Source: Acholoe squamosa | Taxonomy: Eukaryota > Annelida > Polychaeta > Phyllodocida > Polynoidae | Assembly (NCBI GenBank): GCA_949317995.1 | Contig: OX439045.1 | Coordinates: forward strand, 42,365,693-42,429,692 | Direction of reading: 5' to 3' | DNA: 64,000 bases | Shown here: piece by piece, positions 1 through 12,783 of the stretch | How the letters are laid out: every line of letters starts with the position of its first letter | Position numbering within the stretch: the stretch's first letter is position 1 | The notes under the pieces: generated by a model | What the model was told of the DNA's origin: nothing | Seen by the model: the letters and a program-made list of their open reading frames with translations, nothing else | Databases searched by the model: none | Program-made: the position numbers and the translations under genes

Positions 1-744
1 TATCATGACTAAATTAACACATCAAACATTGATATCTACTATATCAGCATTAATTCATGATTCTCTCACCCAGGGGACCTCCATCATAGGGCCTATTTGT
101 TTAGAGGATAGGGGAGGGAAGCACGGGTGACAGGAGCCCAATAACAAGACGAACCCTGATTTAGCCTCAGTCCATGAAATAACAGTACAAAACCATGGCA
201 CTACTGTGTGACAAAGTTATATTGCTTTGATGGCATGAAAATACAGTGAATACGATCACATCGCTGACAACACAAAGGAAAGCACTTTGAGTAGGCCCTA
301 CATAAAGGAAAAGGTATGTGACATAGCTTTCCAGCTATTGTTATCAGCGTGCGGTCCCCATGACTGATTGATGAAATCGAGGCATAAATTATGCTCATAA
401 TGACCACCTCAGATGGAATCATATCAGCCACCATCAGTATATAAAAGACTACAAGAAATGCCTTGTAGACATTATAGGCATTAGCATATCACAAGTCACA
501 ACACTACCATGTAACTTTAATCTTTTTATCAATGCCCTATTTCTAGAGAGGTTCCACCAGGCAGAACATGTACGGGATGTCCTTATTTGCACTGACTTCA
601 TTCAATACCTTGAGAGCAATATTGTCACACAGCAGGTTTTTGAATAATTGCATGTAAAGGGGGGGGGGAACAGGGGGAGGGGATGTTGAGTGCCAGCATC
701 CACAGCCTCCATTAGGAGAGTAAAGAAAAAAAAATTGCTGTGCC
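1..744. other. intergenic sequence, no gene seen
   Basis: I see no recognisable coding exon or repeat family here. The only conspicuous feature is a G-run near 660-668 followed by a purine-rich patch. Short open frames present on both strands have no splice-site context or family resemblance. Confidence 0.6.
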
Positions 745-747
745 TAA

Positions 748-982
748 GGGAGTGATCCTTTCCTAACTACGGGGGGGGGGGAGAGGTGGTGGTTTTGAGG
801 GGCTGGGCAAAACTGTTGTACCATAGATCTGAGGGGGGGGGTATAACCTTACCAGTTTTCAGTGAAAAAGCATGCGTCTGCTCCTCGGGGAGGGACAGAA
901 AAGGTTTCGACCTGCGAGGTGGGGGGGGATCGTTTTTGCGGAAACTCACCAACTCCCCAGTTGTTAGTAAAGGATCACTCCC
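748..982. mobile_element. PIF/Harbinger-like MITE, degraded copy
   Basis: The ends are inverted repeats starting GGGAGTGATCCTTT on the left and closing with AAAGGATCACTCCC on the right. The interior is rich in G-runs. A related element with the same GGGAGTGATC terminus lies at 54375-54699, where the TSD is an exact TTA. Here the flanks are TAA and TAT, so the TSD has decayed or one end is mutated. GGG-starting TIRs with a 3 bp TWA target are typical of the PIF/Harbinger superfamily; that placement is inferred. No transposase is encoded. An open frame on the plus strand crosses the element and is a by-product of its low-complexity sequence. Confidence 0.75.
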
Positions 983-1118
983 TATATCCCACAGGCTGAA
1001 ACTACACCCACAATGTACTTCTCATGATGATAGGCATAGAGAGAAAGGTAACATAGAGAGGCATATAAAATAGAATATGAATTTCGCTTAAAATGAGATC
1101 TTTTTCATCACTTGGGTA

Positions 1119-1259
1119 AGGGCCCTTTGGTGTTGGGTGGAGACTGCAACACCAGAAAGGGAGTATTTATTTTTTTAACAAAAAGGTGATTGTTTGCTGC
1201 TCTTCACAGACAAGTGCATGTGGGAATACATACCTTCCCCTTCCCTAGGGGCGAAATTG
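1119..1259 (+). repeat. direct repeat, copy 1
   Basis: A ~140 bp block beginning AGGGCCCTTTGGTGTTGGGT and ending at CCCTAGGGGCGAAATTG is repeated in the same orientation at 1809-1944, about 690 bp away, with scattered substitutions and small indels. The pair could be a local duplication or the two ends of a short non-coding element such as a TRIM. I see no TG...CA termini, primer-binding site or TSD, so the second explanation is unproven. Confidence 0.75.
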
Positions 1260-1808
1260 GGCTTAGTTTCTTAAGAATTCCACCACCTACTCAAAACTGA
1301 AGATGGAGCTGGAAAACTCCTTCTAGATCCAAATGTATGATGAATATCACCTTTTGTTTGGGTTATTCCCTCAGAACATAAATCATAATGATAACTAGAA
1401 TTTTTGGGGATGCAGTGGATGTAGAACTATAGATGCTTTTCAGTCATATATAACAATTAATGTTTGTGAAGAGATTCTCACACAACTTCTTGGTATATTT
1501 TAGCTCATGATATCTCATTTTAAAGATAGTAACATGAGTTTTGCTAAAGAACTTCCGCTAGGTACATGCCTGGTCACCGTAATGCACATAACTAGGAAAT
1601 AGTTACAGATTGCCCATAAAAAGACAACTTCATTCAACATTAGATAACCTCTTTCACTTAGTTCTGGATAAACTATACACCAAATGGGACAAGAGTGTCT
1701 CAGAATTAGCTGTTTGTGAATGTGGAGTGTGGATGTCAGCAAGGAGGGTAAGGCGCTGACAGCACGCCATCTCTGTCACGTGACGTGATGTGAGCAGCGT
1801 GTGAGCAA

Positions 1809-1944
1809 AGGGCCCTTTGGTGTTGGGTGGAGACTGCAACACCACAAAGGCAGTAGTTATTTTTTAACAAGAAAGTGGTTGGTTGTGGCTCTTCACAGTC
1901 AAGTGTGGGAAAACATACCTTCCTCTTCCCTAGGGGTGAAATTG
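1809..1944 (+). repeat. direct repeat, copy 2
   Basis: This is the second copy of the block at 1119-1259, with the same opening AGGGCCCTTTGGTGTTGGGT and the same TTCCCTAGGGG near the end. The ~550 bp between the copies is not itself repeated in the window. Confidence 0.75.
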
Positions 1945-2589
1945 CCTCCACAGATATCATCCCTTTCGAGAGGAATTGCAACTTATAACGTGCCTCTCCT
2001 CAAAGGGCTGAAACCTGGCAAAGTAAGACAGGAAACCTGTGTCTCTTATTAGCATACTGAGGAGCATCGACTATTATCTCCATGACGATTAGAGGCCATG
2101 GCAAAAGGCAGCAGACTGTTGACTCAGTGTATTCTGCCTTCTCTTTGTTTCCATGGTTACATAAATCTGTGTTTCATAGCAAAAAGGAGAGCTTTAGAGC
2201 TTCTATTCAAAAGAGCCTCATGACAGGGAGCACCTGAATGCTTTAATTCATTAATCCAATTCTACAACACCCTCACCAATAGTTCCATTACCTGTCTGAA
2301 TACATGTGTTTCATGTCTGAAATACAATAACCCATGATTGATCCATTCCTGGGTGATTTGTCAGAATATAAAATGAGACGTAATGTTGAATCTACATCTA
2401 ACCTTTCTAAGATTGCAAATTATGTCGTACAGGATAGGCCACCTGTCCTACTGTTTGATATTATATTGTTATTGCCATCACCTCTGACATTATACTGTCA
2501 TGTTTCTGATATGGTCACTGTGGCACAAAGAAGACTGTTGTGTGCAACCACTATAGAAAACATCTGATCCTATACACTGATACAGATCC

Positions 2590-3130
2590 GTTTGTATAAG
2601 CACCAAGGTAACGGGTGAAACCATACTACCCTTATGTCTAATTATTATGGTAACAAATGACATCCTGAAGGGATCTCCATATAGGCGCTATGGTAGCCTG
2701 TGATATCGAATAGCTGTGCTTGCAATAACTTATTAGCATGTGACACCATAAAGCCATGCATGTGTGCAACTATACCTGTGACATATGACACCGTACAGCC
2801 ATGTGTACAGATAATTACCATGGTAATAAGTGAGACCACACAGCCATTTGTATGCAATCATAATGTTCAGTAAATTTCGGCATCAGAGAAGCATGTGTTT
2901 GATCACCATAGTAAAACGTAATGCCACGCAACTCCCTGAAAGAAGTGCATATATATCACTATGGCAATATGTCATACCGTACAGCGATGAGTGCTTGCAA
3001 TCATCATGGTAATAGGTGTTACAATCCTCACGGTTGCCATATATGACATACTATATTTGCAATCCCCATGGGAACACCATATGGCTTTTGCATTTAATCA
3101 CCATTGTAACCTGTAGCCTCATACAGACTG
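2590..3130. repeat. degenerate ~60 bp tandem array
   Basis: Variants of a motif combining CATGGTAATA, a GTGACACCATA or GTGAGACCACA segment, ACAGCCATGTG and TGCAATCAT recur roughly every 55-65 bp. Copies are strongly diverged, which suggests an old minisatellite. Short open frames crossing it on both strands are artefacts of the array. Confidence 0.6.
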
Positions 3131-3977
3131 TCACAGCAGTGAAAGTGGCCCCTGTACACAGTCTTACAACAATAAGGCGCTAGATAAGCCTCGTTGTTGG
3201 GTGCATATAAAGGTCAGTAGTAGGGTAGTAGGATATGAGTAAGGCCTATAGCGCAGGCTGCACACAACAGGCTCATCGTAATTACCATAAGGCTCAGCCT
3301 ACACAGTATACAGTAAGGCGATCCCTTATTATGTGACGGGCCCTCACAGCAACCTCTATGACAATATTTACCACAAGAAGGTTATATTTATTGTCTACAT
3401 GAAGGTCGCTAATAACAATGCAAATTTAAAATTGTATACGCTTTGATAAGTCCGTGAACATTCCTTTTATCTCAAAGTCATACACTACCGAATTCTGATT
3501 GGGGAAATGGCAATAGGCCCAATGGCTATTGTTTCAAAGTTAATTAGTTAAATTAGGCCACTGTGACATCGACTACGGCCATGTGAAGTGTGTATTGTAA
3601 TAAGGGAGGTAGCGTTACCATTTTTCATCAGCTTGGATGTTGTTATGTCAAAGTCAATTATCCTTCTTGATCCAATATTTGCCGCCATTGCTGTGGATCT
3701 TCCATGGAAGTCTTTGTTGTAACACGGGTGGACAGGCGAGGGGAAAGGGTCATCTATTTGGAATGTAACTGTGGTTGCCATGGCAACACATTTCTATGCG
3801 AACTCTTATTCAGGCCTTTGAATTCAAAACGTTCCATTTACACTCCAACTATAGAGGAAGTGAAAAAAAGTATACAAGAACAATTTGTGGCCTATTTGTC
3901 ACATTTGTAAACTTTGCCGCTCCCCTACTGGCTACACCTGAAAAGGTCCTGTAGGTAGGACCATTTCCCCTCATCTG

Positions 3978-4138
3978 ATCTTCTGGGTGGTTTATAGGTG
4001 CTGATCTTATCTTCTGTGTGGTTTATAGGTGCTGATCTGATCTTCTGTGTGGTTTATAGATGCTGATCTTATCTTCTGTGTGGTTTATAGGTGCTGTTTT
4101 TTCTTCTGTGTGGTTTATAGGTGCTGATCTTTACTGAA
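3978..4138 (+). repeat. 31 bp tandem minisatellite, about 5 copies
   Basis: The unit GGTTTATAGGTGCTGATCTT plus ATCTTCTGTGT repeats at 3989, 4020, 4051, 4082 and 4112, a period of 30-31 bp with a few substitutions. It lies about 300 bp downstream, in the transcript sense, of the Reeler-like exon on the opposite strand, so it would sit in that gene's first intron. Confidence 0.85.
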
Positions 4139-4444
4139 CATAACTCAATAAATATAGCTTGTTCGGGTCTACAAGGGATGTGTTGTTGTTATTTTTTGCT
4201 GCAGGTGATCTAAACTGCAGATAGGAAGTTAATGACTTAGCTTGTGTGGATCTATACCTGGGATATTCTTGTTGTGATTTGGATATCAATACTGAACATA
4301 AACAGGTTTAGACTTACCTTGTATTGATCTATCTGTGATGTTTTTTTAGTGTGTGTGTGTGTTGTTGTTTTTTTTTCTTTTTTTCTTTTGATGGGGGGGG
4401 GTGAGTGTATTTGATATGGCTGTTGATAAAGAGCTAAACCTTAC

Positions 4445-4652
4445 CTTGTGTGGGTCTACCAGGAATGTACTTGTTATGACTGGTGGTGATCCGGTAGGGG
4501 CTCTTGCCGGTTTGGGGCCTTCCTCCAGCTGTGGAGACAGACATCAGGTTATGTTCGCACACCTTGTCCTGGTCTATGCCGGCTGTGCACGGAGCAGGCA
4601 GCAGACTACAGCAGGTGAGGACCAGCACGGCGTACCTTGTATATCCCTCCAT
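4445..4652 (-). CDS. first coding exon of a secreted Reeler-domain-like protein (partial)
   Basis: The minus-strand ATG at 4652 opens 69 codons plus one base and ends CCCACACAAG immediately before GTAAGG, a strong splice donor at 4444. The peptide starts MEGYTRYAVLVLTCCSLLPA, a short polar N-region, a hydrophobic core and a small-residue Ala-Pro-Cys-Thr-Ala stretch: a good secretory signal peptide. After it come a Cys-Glu-His-Asn-Leu-Met segment, GGRPQTGKSPYRIT and NKYIPGRPTQ. This order (Cys, then PQT..SPY.I, then Y.PG) matches the start of Reeler domains found in F-spondin, reelin, ferric-chelate-reductase-like and insect immune proteins. The rest of the domain should lie in downstream exons at lower coordinates or beyond the window; I could not identify them. 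An upstream in-frame ATG would add about 28 residues without signal-peptide character, so I prefer this start. The Reeler assignment is by motif only. Confidence 0.6.
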
Positions 4653-4659
4653 GTTATCT

Positions 4660-7080
4660 TCCCGCCAAAATACGGACAAATACCGTCTGCTGCTCCTAGA
4701 CCTGGCTATCTCCCACAAGAATGCACAATGCAACCGTGATCTGCTCCGGGAGTTTATTCCTGTGAGAAATGAATAAATGCCGGATCTGTTTCTGGGAGCT
4801 TTATTGTAAGAAATCCAGAAATATCGAGGTTACCCCTACCAAGCGCAAACAAAGACTGTCCGAGAGGTTTGCATTCAGCTCAGAAACACGTCAAATGCCG
4901 TTTGCTCCTATGTTTATTTGCACCGATGACACACAAACACAGACGTAGATTATTAACAACACTTTAATGAAATGAATATCGGTTGCTATCGCATAATATG
5001 TATAGGCTTTTTGGTATCCCTCATGTGAAATTGTGTCTTTTCCTTTTGTAGGAATTATAATTCCGTCGCAGGTTGATTGAAGAATTTGCCAAAATCAGGA
5101 TGTGTGGGGTGTCAGATGTTAAAGGGACAAGATTAATGAAATCCCTAATTGCCGCCACAAATTCACGGATGCTGGTAGTCAAATGGTCGCAGCTCCCCAC
5201 GTTCCTTTAGTCACGTGTCTAAAGGCTTACCATTTGTCTACAGTGTGCATAATAATGACTGTAAAACAACCCTTATCAGGATGCAAAGCTCTCGGCTACT
5301 GATCCTGCCAAATATCCGTCCAAAGACGCAGGGTAAAATGTCGTCTGCTTTTGACACACAGATCCCATAGAAGGGTCGTAAACGTTTGTGGGGTATAAAA
5401 CGACCCAGTGGTGTGATGAATCCTTAATGTGCGTTCCCTGACGTAATCCTATACTACATTAGTTGTACATTAACAAAACGCCAAGTTTGGTGTTGTAGGC
5501 GCCCCAATCAGCTCTTCCTCAGGGACCCACAATCATATCCAGCCTACAACACTACAACACAAGACACGATAAAATCCCCAAATGTACCACAGTATCTCCT
5601 AGGAACCAGCAGGTGGTTGTAAGTGGAGATATCCGTGTGTTAATGCTCCTGTATCCGTGTCTCCTGCTCCTGTAGCCTGCTGGAGGATGCTGTACGTAGC
5701 TGGAGGAGAGGAGCAGGGTGGGAAGGACCCCCGTCAGCTGCTGTCCTACCCAGCAGGCTGTGCGTGGACCGCCCTATCAATCACTGCACCACTACCGCCA
5801 GGGGGCAGCCTGCTGGTATTGGAGATGGTGGCAAGGGAGGAGGAGGTGATGGTAGTGGTGGTGTGTGCAGCTGTTCAGGTGGTGGTGTGGTGGTATTGGC
5901 CCTTTTTGTTGTTGAGGATTTCACCTTAACTATCCAGTCCTATTGATATAGGAGTCCACTGCATATCGGTATTAGTTGTGGCTCAGGAGATACGCGGGTG
6001 CGTAATGGAGGACAAATCCTGGTAGGCCTACCTACAAAACGCCCTCGGCCAGTGTAAAGTATCAAGGTCCTGCTATTTGCTGCTATTGCCCTTTTTGCTG
6101 ATGCAGCTTTTCCAGGTGTAGGCAGATGAGGCTATCAATGTCCCTTGTGTACTGCTGATGTCCCACAGAGCAATGCCTCTACTATGGCAAAGCTATATTG
6201 TGCATTGAGACATTACGTACAGGAGAATCCCTTTTGCTGTGAATTCAGGTTGTGGGTCAATCTCTGTTCACTCAGGTTCTAGTTTCGCTCATGTGAGCTC
6301 AGGTTAGAGCTTAGACCCTGTGCAAGCTCAGCAATAGTTTAGGTCGTGTGCTGACAGCTCAGGTAGTAGCTCAACCTCTATTTGCTGCTTGCTTAGGTTA
6401 GAGTGAGGGCCCTATTAGCCTTATCTGGCCTTTGTGTACGGCTGCAGGCCTGAGTGAGCAGCTCACTGGTATAGGACACTACTGTATGGGTATTTACAGC
6501 GATGTCCTGAGCTGCTCACTAGCTCACTTTCCAGTCTACGTCCTCTTCCTCCTAGGGGCTCCTCCTGCTCCTGCTGTAGTCCCCGTCTACCAGCCTGCAG
6601 CACAGCACACACGCCGGGTTTGCTGGTATGTACGGTGGGAGTTGGTAGTGGTGGGAGAGGTGCGAGAGCAATGGTGGTAGTAGGTTTCGGTGGGGCCCTG
6701 GGAAGGTCCCAATAGGGCCTTGGTAAGGGCCTTGTAGTATTGTTTAAGGTCCTGGTACAAGCTGTGTGTGTGTGTGGGCCTAGTTGTAGCAGAGAGTGCT
6801 GCACATACAGTATACACTATGACAGGCTGCAGACCTGGTGTACACAGCAGTAGGACCTCCTACACTGTGTGCCGCACTGCCTCCTGTACAACACTGTATT
6901 GCTGCAGGAATCTCTCACACTGAGCTGCTCCTCTCCCTCACATCGAGCTGCTCCTCCCTCCCAGGTTCCTGCGCACAGCGCCGCAGCACCTCACCACCAG
7001 GACCCCGCAATGCGCCGCCGCCATGTGCACGCATGCATGTAGTGGGGGAAGGAGGCTTTGATTTACTGAGGGATTGGGCT
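4660..7080. other. upstream region of the Reeler-like exon, no other gene assigned
   Basis: This stretch is the presumptive 5' flank of the minus-strand exon at 4445-4652. It contains GC-richer patches (5590-5900, 6430-7050) with open frames of 60-113 codons on both strands. These are simple-composition translations rich in Val/Gly or Pro/Thr with no motif I recognise. I could not place a convincing TATA box or initiator. Confidence 0.4.
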
Positions 7081-7084
7081 GTTT

Positions 7085-7460
7085 TTGATATGCAGTAGGT
7101 TCTTTATATAGACAGTTCATGGTTTATGTGCAATCCGTGTGCTATATATAGGCACTGGTAAGATTAAGGGCAGTAGGTGTTCCATGATGTAGACAGAAGA
7201 TTTATAAGGACAGTGAATTCTTTATACAGATGGCCCATGGTGTATAGAAGATTATCTGCTGTATAGCCAATGCCTGGTTTGAATAGGCAATGAGTGGTTT
7301 CTAATGAGGTGGGCGGTTTATTTGGGCAGTGGGTGGTATTTTTCAACAGCAGATCGGTGCCACAGGCATGGTCGTTTTATATAGATCTGGATATTGGATG
7401 TCATTCTACTTGCAGCAAGTGGCTTCTATAGACAGTGGGTGATTCATATGGGTAGTGGTG
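7085..7460. repeat. degenerate short tandem repeats around a cAGTGGGTGGTTTATA motif
   Basis: Variants of CAGT(G)GGTGGTTTATA, followed by ATAGAC or AGATGG, recur at irregular 25-40 bp intervals. The copies are too diverged to fix a unit length. No coding potential is apparent. Confidence 0.5.
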
Positions 7461-7469
7461 AACCACGAT

Positions 7470-10400
7470 ATAAGCAGGATGACTATGAACAATGGGATTT
7501 AAGCCGTGTGTGGTTCCGGGTGTAGAAAGTGGAAACATGGGATTGTGTGGAGATGTAGACAGGCCCTCTTAGTGCAGAATTGCCTTCAATGACAGACACT
7601 AACTAAGCCAGGCACGCGCCCCTTCTTTGTAGCCCGTATTTTAGAGTTCATTTACCTTGATTGAGCCTTCCATGGTCACAGATATTGGGAATAAACAAAG
7701 ATTTTCAAAATCATGTTTTCACCACTAGCCTACACTACACATAAATATGTATCACATAACCTTGTGGATGTACATCACCTTTCCCCTACTTTATATCACA
7801 CTGTTGTGTTTAAGTACCAGGTCTTAAATACTGCAGCTATTACAATCCCAGTGGTAAAGGCCCTTGGTATTCCTCTAACAATGGAATCTGGTCCTGAATA
7901 ACCCTCCTCACAGCCTCGCACGTGCCAGTTGACTCTCATGGCGGCAGGCGTGTGAGAGCGTCTGGCCTGACTCCTATCTGGAACTGAGACCACTTGGAGG
8001 AGCCACCCTGGCAATCTTCGGGATCCCGGAGAAACCACCATGGCAGCCACTCACTGTAAAATGCATGTGGTCATGAAGATTGTTTTTGCTAGTGCCTTCA
8101 AGCATACAGGTTCACAGATGTACCAGCTACATTACAGGGAATCCATCAAACAGGTTAGGAAGGTAGGTGACATATCAAAATGCATTCATATTTACCCATA
8201 CAGATGTGTGTAGATCATCAAAAATATTTCATTAGCTTGATAACCAGTGCACATATTCAACCCATATATATATACACAATATAAGGTCAGCATTCCATTG
8301 TAAAACATGTGGAGGATCCATCCTACCTGTACATGTACTATATAGGTAGTAGCAGTACTATTACTAGCTGGTAGGCCAACCTGTACACAAGGTTATACCT
8401 GTCCCATGCTGTGGTAGAGGCCTGGGAATGGAGTGCAGGGGCAGCAAATAGATTTAAAAGTTGGGATGGGGGCAGAAAGAGAAATATTTAGGTGGGTTGT
8501 GGGTCTTAAATAAGTGCAGGGCAGAGGTCCATGTGGGTTGGGTCATGGGTCAATAGATTTCAAGCTATGTGTAGTGCAACCCCCCCCCCCCATCATAAAA
8601 AAAGAGTCTATCCCACTGACAACAGTTATTGATCTCCCACCCACACCTTCCCTCTGCCTAGCCGCACAGGCCAAGTGCACATGGCTTCCTCAGTGTGAGA
8701 TGCTCAGTCTGAGGAGAGAGGGTATGGATGCAGTCATGTAAAACTTTAAATAAAAATCGAGGCTTGCATATCATGGCACCGTTACTTTGTTATGTCTAAA
8801 TTAAAAGGTAGATTGACTCGTCATGAAGGTATTAGAGTACTATAGAAATGTATGGCAGAACACTAGGACAAGGGAATTAGTTATAAACGGATATTTATTG
8901 TAACAAAATCGATTGTGACTGAATTATACTATAAATATAATGTCTCTGTAGGCGTCATTGTGCTTACCAGAATACCGGGGGTTTGTGTACAGTGAGAGAG
9001 TTCATAAAGCCACTAACCATACCTATGTAGTGTATGTTTCTGCATATATATGGTGTTTATGATGGTCAATTGCCCAGTTATCAAATCTTTTGAAGACTGC
9101 CCTTAATTGCTGAGTGAGTATTAGCCCAATGTGTTGCTCTTTGCTCTGCTGACCTATGCCCTATGTTTAAGACTGCAGACTAAAATGATATTTGAGCAGA
9201 AACGTTCAAGATTTAGAATTGGTCATTTTTAAGTATGAGAAAAAAAACTCCAAAAAGGGGGATGTGACATAATTGCTGAACATTCATTTGTTAACTCCCT
9301 GTATCGTATCTAGCATGCTAGCACATAGTGTATAATTGGACTCATGGAATAAGGTCAGTGTCAACTTATGGTATATGATCGGTTAATGCACACTCCAATC
9401 CGTTTATCATAATTATTCCTAATAACCTTCCTTTATTTCTGATATCCCACAGGCTACAACCGCAGTGCTGATTAGAGGAGACAAGCATTTTCTCTCCCAT
9501 TCAACCACATTATTAGCATTCAACTTCTAGATGTCTAGAGAAGTAAGTATATTGTGAGTTATATATTTGGCTGTTATTCCTAAAACAGACACCGTAATGG
9601 ATGGTTTAAGTGCCGAGGTCTCAGATAAGTGCCAGGCCTGAATTTATAAGTCCCTGGGGGATTGAAATTAATCTTAAGCACTAAATACAGTATTCAACTA
9701 AGCACCTGTCTCGTATAAGTGCTGGGGTTACTGTGGCATTGAATTCAATAAGCGCGCTTGCACTTATACAGGCCTCTAAGGTAGTGTTCCTTCACAAAGA
9801 TTTAATTTAGAAATCTTAAATGAAGAATAAGAGGGGGGATGAACAAATATCATAATCCGTGCATCCATGTCTCACTCCCTGATCCCTTTTTGTGCTCATG
9901 ATTATTTGACAATTCCTGTCCAATTCTCACTAGACTGCCTTGATTTCGGTTGCCAAACGTTCTATCTAATGATTATTAGACAGGGGCTTGCTCAAGTCCA
10001 GCAGGTAGTTTTCTCTTTATTACTTAGTGAATCTACTATTTTCTTATAAAATCATTATAATTATAGAATGACACTGAAGCATAAACTTAATCCCCTGCAA
10101 AGTTAAGTCTAAGATGGCTTAACACAACCTATCTATCTTCATCAATGGTTCTGTTAACATTATCCTTCCTTTCTTGAGAACCTTACTCTTTGTGGACACC
10201 CCCCCCCTCACCATCATTAAGTCCTTATTTAAGAACCACTCCCCCCCCCCAAGATGATGATATTGCACAATTGTCAAACTTTATTTTCCATTTGAAGACT
10301 CACTAGACAACTAATAATGCTTACTTGTTGGTACTGATGCAATTGCATCGTGATGCTCTTTCTTATTGTGGTTAAACTATTAGAATTGACCTAGTAGAAG

Positions 10401-10560
10401 TCTCTGAGTGCTCTTCTACTTCCATATACTTGTTGTAAGGCCCAAAACCGCACCAAAAGGCGCGCTTGGGCACCATAGGGTTAAAAGTCATGCTATTCAG
10501 GCCCATGTTCTCATGCAACAGAATATAAATTATACTATCAGTGAGTGGAATTACAAATCA
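7470..10560. other. non-coding stretch
   Basis: I see no recognisable exon. It contains a C-run at 8580-8591, C-runs near 10200 and 10240, a short TA-rich tract near 8265, and a patch at about 9590-9780 in which AAGTGC or its complement recurs several times and which may be a decayed palindromic element. Open frames are short and lack splice context. Confidence 0.5.
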
Positions 10561-10669
10561 TGACCCAGCAAATTGTCGTTATCTGTCGCCATGATTGGTC
10601 ATCAATGGTGACTCCTTTTTGAGTGATAACTCACTGCGTCATCTTTCGCCACTGTGTGTCAGTCTCACA

Positions 10670-11520
10670 TGGCATGGCAATTTATCACAACAGTCACCAA
10701 CATGATCTCACTCACTGCGTGAGTATGTGCCACCCCTTGTCATCCCTCAGAAAGCATGGTGACTTATCACCACCATCGCCAACATGGATCTAACTCACTG
10801 CGTGAGTATGTGCCACTGCCTGTCAACTCTCACTCAGAATGGCGGCTTATCACAAGCATGGCCAACATGAATCTGACTCACTGTGTGATTATGTACCACT
10901 CCCAGTCAGCTCTCACTCAGAATGGTGACTTATCACCACCATCGCCAACATGGATCTAACTCACTGCGTGAGTATGTGCCACTGCCTGTCAACTCTCACT
11001 CAGAATGGCGGCTTATCACAAGCATGGCCAACATGAATCTGACTCACTGTGTGATTATGTACCACTCCCAGTCAGCTCTCACTCAGAATGGCGACTTATC
11101 ACCACCATCGCCAACATGGATCTCACTCACTCCGTCAATATGTGCCACTGCCTGTCAACTCTCACTCAGAATGGCGGCTGATCACAAGCATCGCCAACAT
11201 GGATCTGACTCACTGTGTGATTATGTACCACTCCCGTGCCACTGGCATCAACTCTCACACAAAATGGCGACTTATCACTACCATTGCCAACATTGGTCTC
11301 ACTCAATGTGTGAACTTGTGTCACTCCATGTCAATGCTCTCTGAGGATTGCATCATCTGTCACTCACTCTCACTCAGAATGGCAACTTATCACCACCATT
11401 GCCAGCCTTTGTCTCACTCAATGCGTGAATTTGTGTCACTCCAAGTCAATGCTCTCTGAGGATTGCATCATCTGTCACTCACTCTCACTCAGAATGGCAA
11501 CTTATCACCACCATTGTCAA
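10670..11520 (+). repeat. ~83 bp minisatellite
   Basis: The unit joins CTCACTGCGTGAGTATGTGC, CACT..CTGTCAACTCTCACTCAGAATGGC and TTATCACCACCATCGCCAACATGGAT. Adjacent copies are often near-identical in pairs, for example 10756-10920 against 10922-11085, showing a higher-order dimer of ~166 bp. Frames of up to 140 codons run through it because the dimer length permits it; they are not gene evidence. Confidence 0.85.
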
Positions 11521-11894
11521 AGTTGTTGAGACAGCACCACTGTTCAACATGTAGCCTATCTAGGAAGGGTGGGCATGAAATATAAGTCCCATACTTATCA
11601 AATGTGCTTTGTTGCACACTGATTTCCATGTAATACTTCAGGGTTGAATCAAGCAAGATTATATAGAGAAAATATCAATTGAATTTAGATAGAGGTATCT
11701 GTAAAATAAAAGCAACTATCCATAAACACCTTTTCTCTGGTTACAGGAAAAATACATAAGGAAGTATCTATATGAACACCTTGTCTGTGGTTAGAGGGAA
11801 GATACATATAGCAATACCTTCTCTGGCAAAACATACATTGATCTGGCAGATGTGAGGCTGCATGATTACCAATGTCGATGATCATGAGCTTTTC

Positions 11895-12480
11895 ATCTAA
11901 CAAGATGAGTGATCACCAGCATCGCCATGACTGGTGAGTCTGAGTGATCACCACTCTCGCCATCCATGGTGAACCTGCGCTTTGACGTGGTGCGCATTTC
12001 ATCTATCGAGGTGAGTGATCAACCGCCTTGCCATCCCTGGTGAGTGTGAGTCATCACGATCCTCGCCAACCGTGGTGAACGTGTATTATGGCATGGTGTG
12101 CGTTTCATCTAGCGAGATGAATGATCACCTGAGTGACCATCCCCCGTGAGTGTGAGTGATCACCATCCTTGCCATCTGTGGTGAATGTGCGTTATGACAT
12201 GGTGTGCGTCTCATCTAGCGAAGTGAGTGATCACTCATGTCGCCATCCCTGGTGAGGATGAGTGATCACGATCCTCGCCATCCCTGGTGAACATGCACTA
12301 TGACGAGGTGCGTGTTTCATCTAGCGAGGTGAGTGATCACCTGCGTCGCCATCCCTGGTGAGTCTGAGTGATCACCATCCTCGCCATCTGAGGTGAGGCC
12401 ATGTGATCACCACCATTGCTATTCCTGGTGATCTTGTGCTATAGCGACTTCGTGTTCCATCTAGCGACATGTGTGAGCCA
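11895..12480 (+). repeat. ~100 bp minisatellite with GTGATCAC palindromes
   Basis: Repeating components are GAGTGATCAC, a CC(A/T)(T/C)C(C/G)TCGCCAT segment, CCTGGTGA, a CGTTATGACATGGTGCG-like segment and TTTCATCTAGCGAGGTGAG. About six units are visible. The GTGATCAC core is a palindrome, so each unit carries one or two short inverted repeats. Confidence 0.8.
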
Positions 12481-12783
12481 CTTCACACAGGTTGACGAGG
12501 AATCATGACAATTTGCTGGGGAGGAACCATAATATGTATGAATTGTTATTGATCTATGTGTGATTGTTCTATGAAAATAATACATAGTATATTGCATGTC
12601 ACACAAAACACTATTAATAATTATACTTGTTAAATTTAAGATGACCTGTACATACGTGACCATTTACTGTTGCATGGGTGAACACATAAACCTGAATGAC
12701 CAGGCATAATGAAGTACATAAAAGAACCTGGAGCACTGATTCGTGTTTCTGACTAAGTGTAATGAGAATTTGATGAATATTAT

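Larger units (their letters stand above)
10564..12520. mobile_element. satellite-filled TIR element, CCCAGCAAAT type, copy 1
   Basis: The outer ends are a perfect 14 bp inverted repeat, CCCAGCAAATTGTC at 10564-10577 and GACAATTTGCTGGG at 12507-12520. Nearly all the interior is minisatellite: an ~83 bp unit array (10670-11520) and a ~100 bp array (11900-12480) containing GTGATCAC palindromes. The same terminal motif bounds a second, unrelated-looking satellite block at 29520-32687. No TSD is evident at either end and no transposase is encoded, so classification is open: possibly a non-autonomous DNA transposon carrying internal repeats. Confidence 0.55.

Noticed and set aside
3548..3781. Minus-strand frame as second exon of the Reeler-like gene
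   Set aside because: I could find no convincing splice acceptor in the right phase and the peptide does not continue a Reeler domain.
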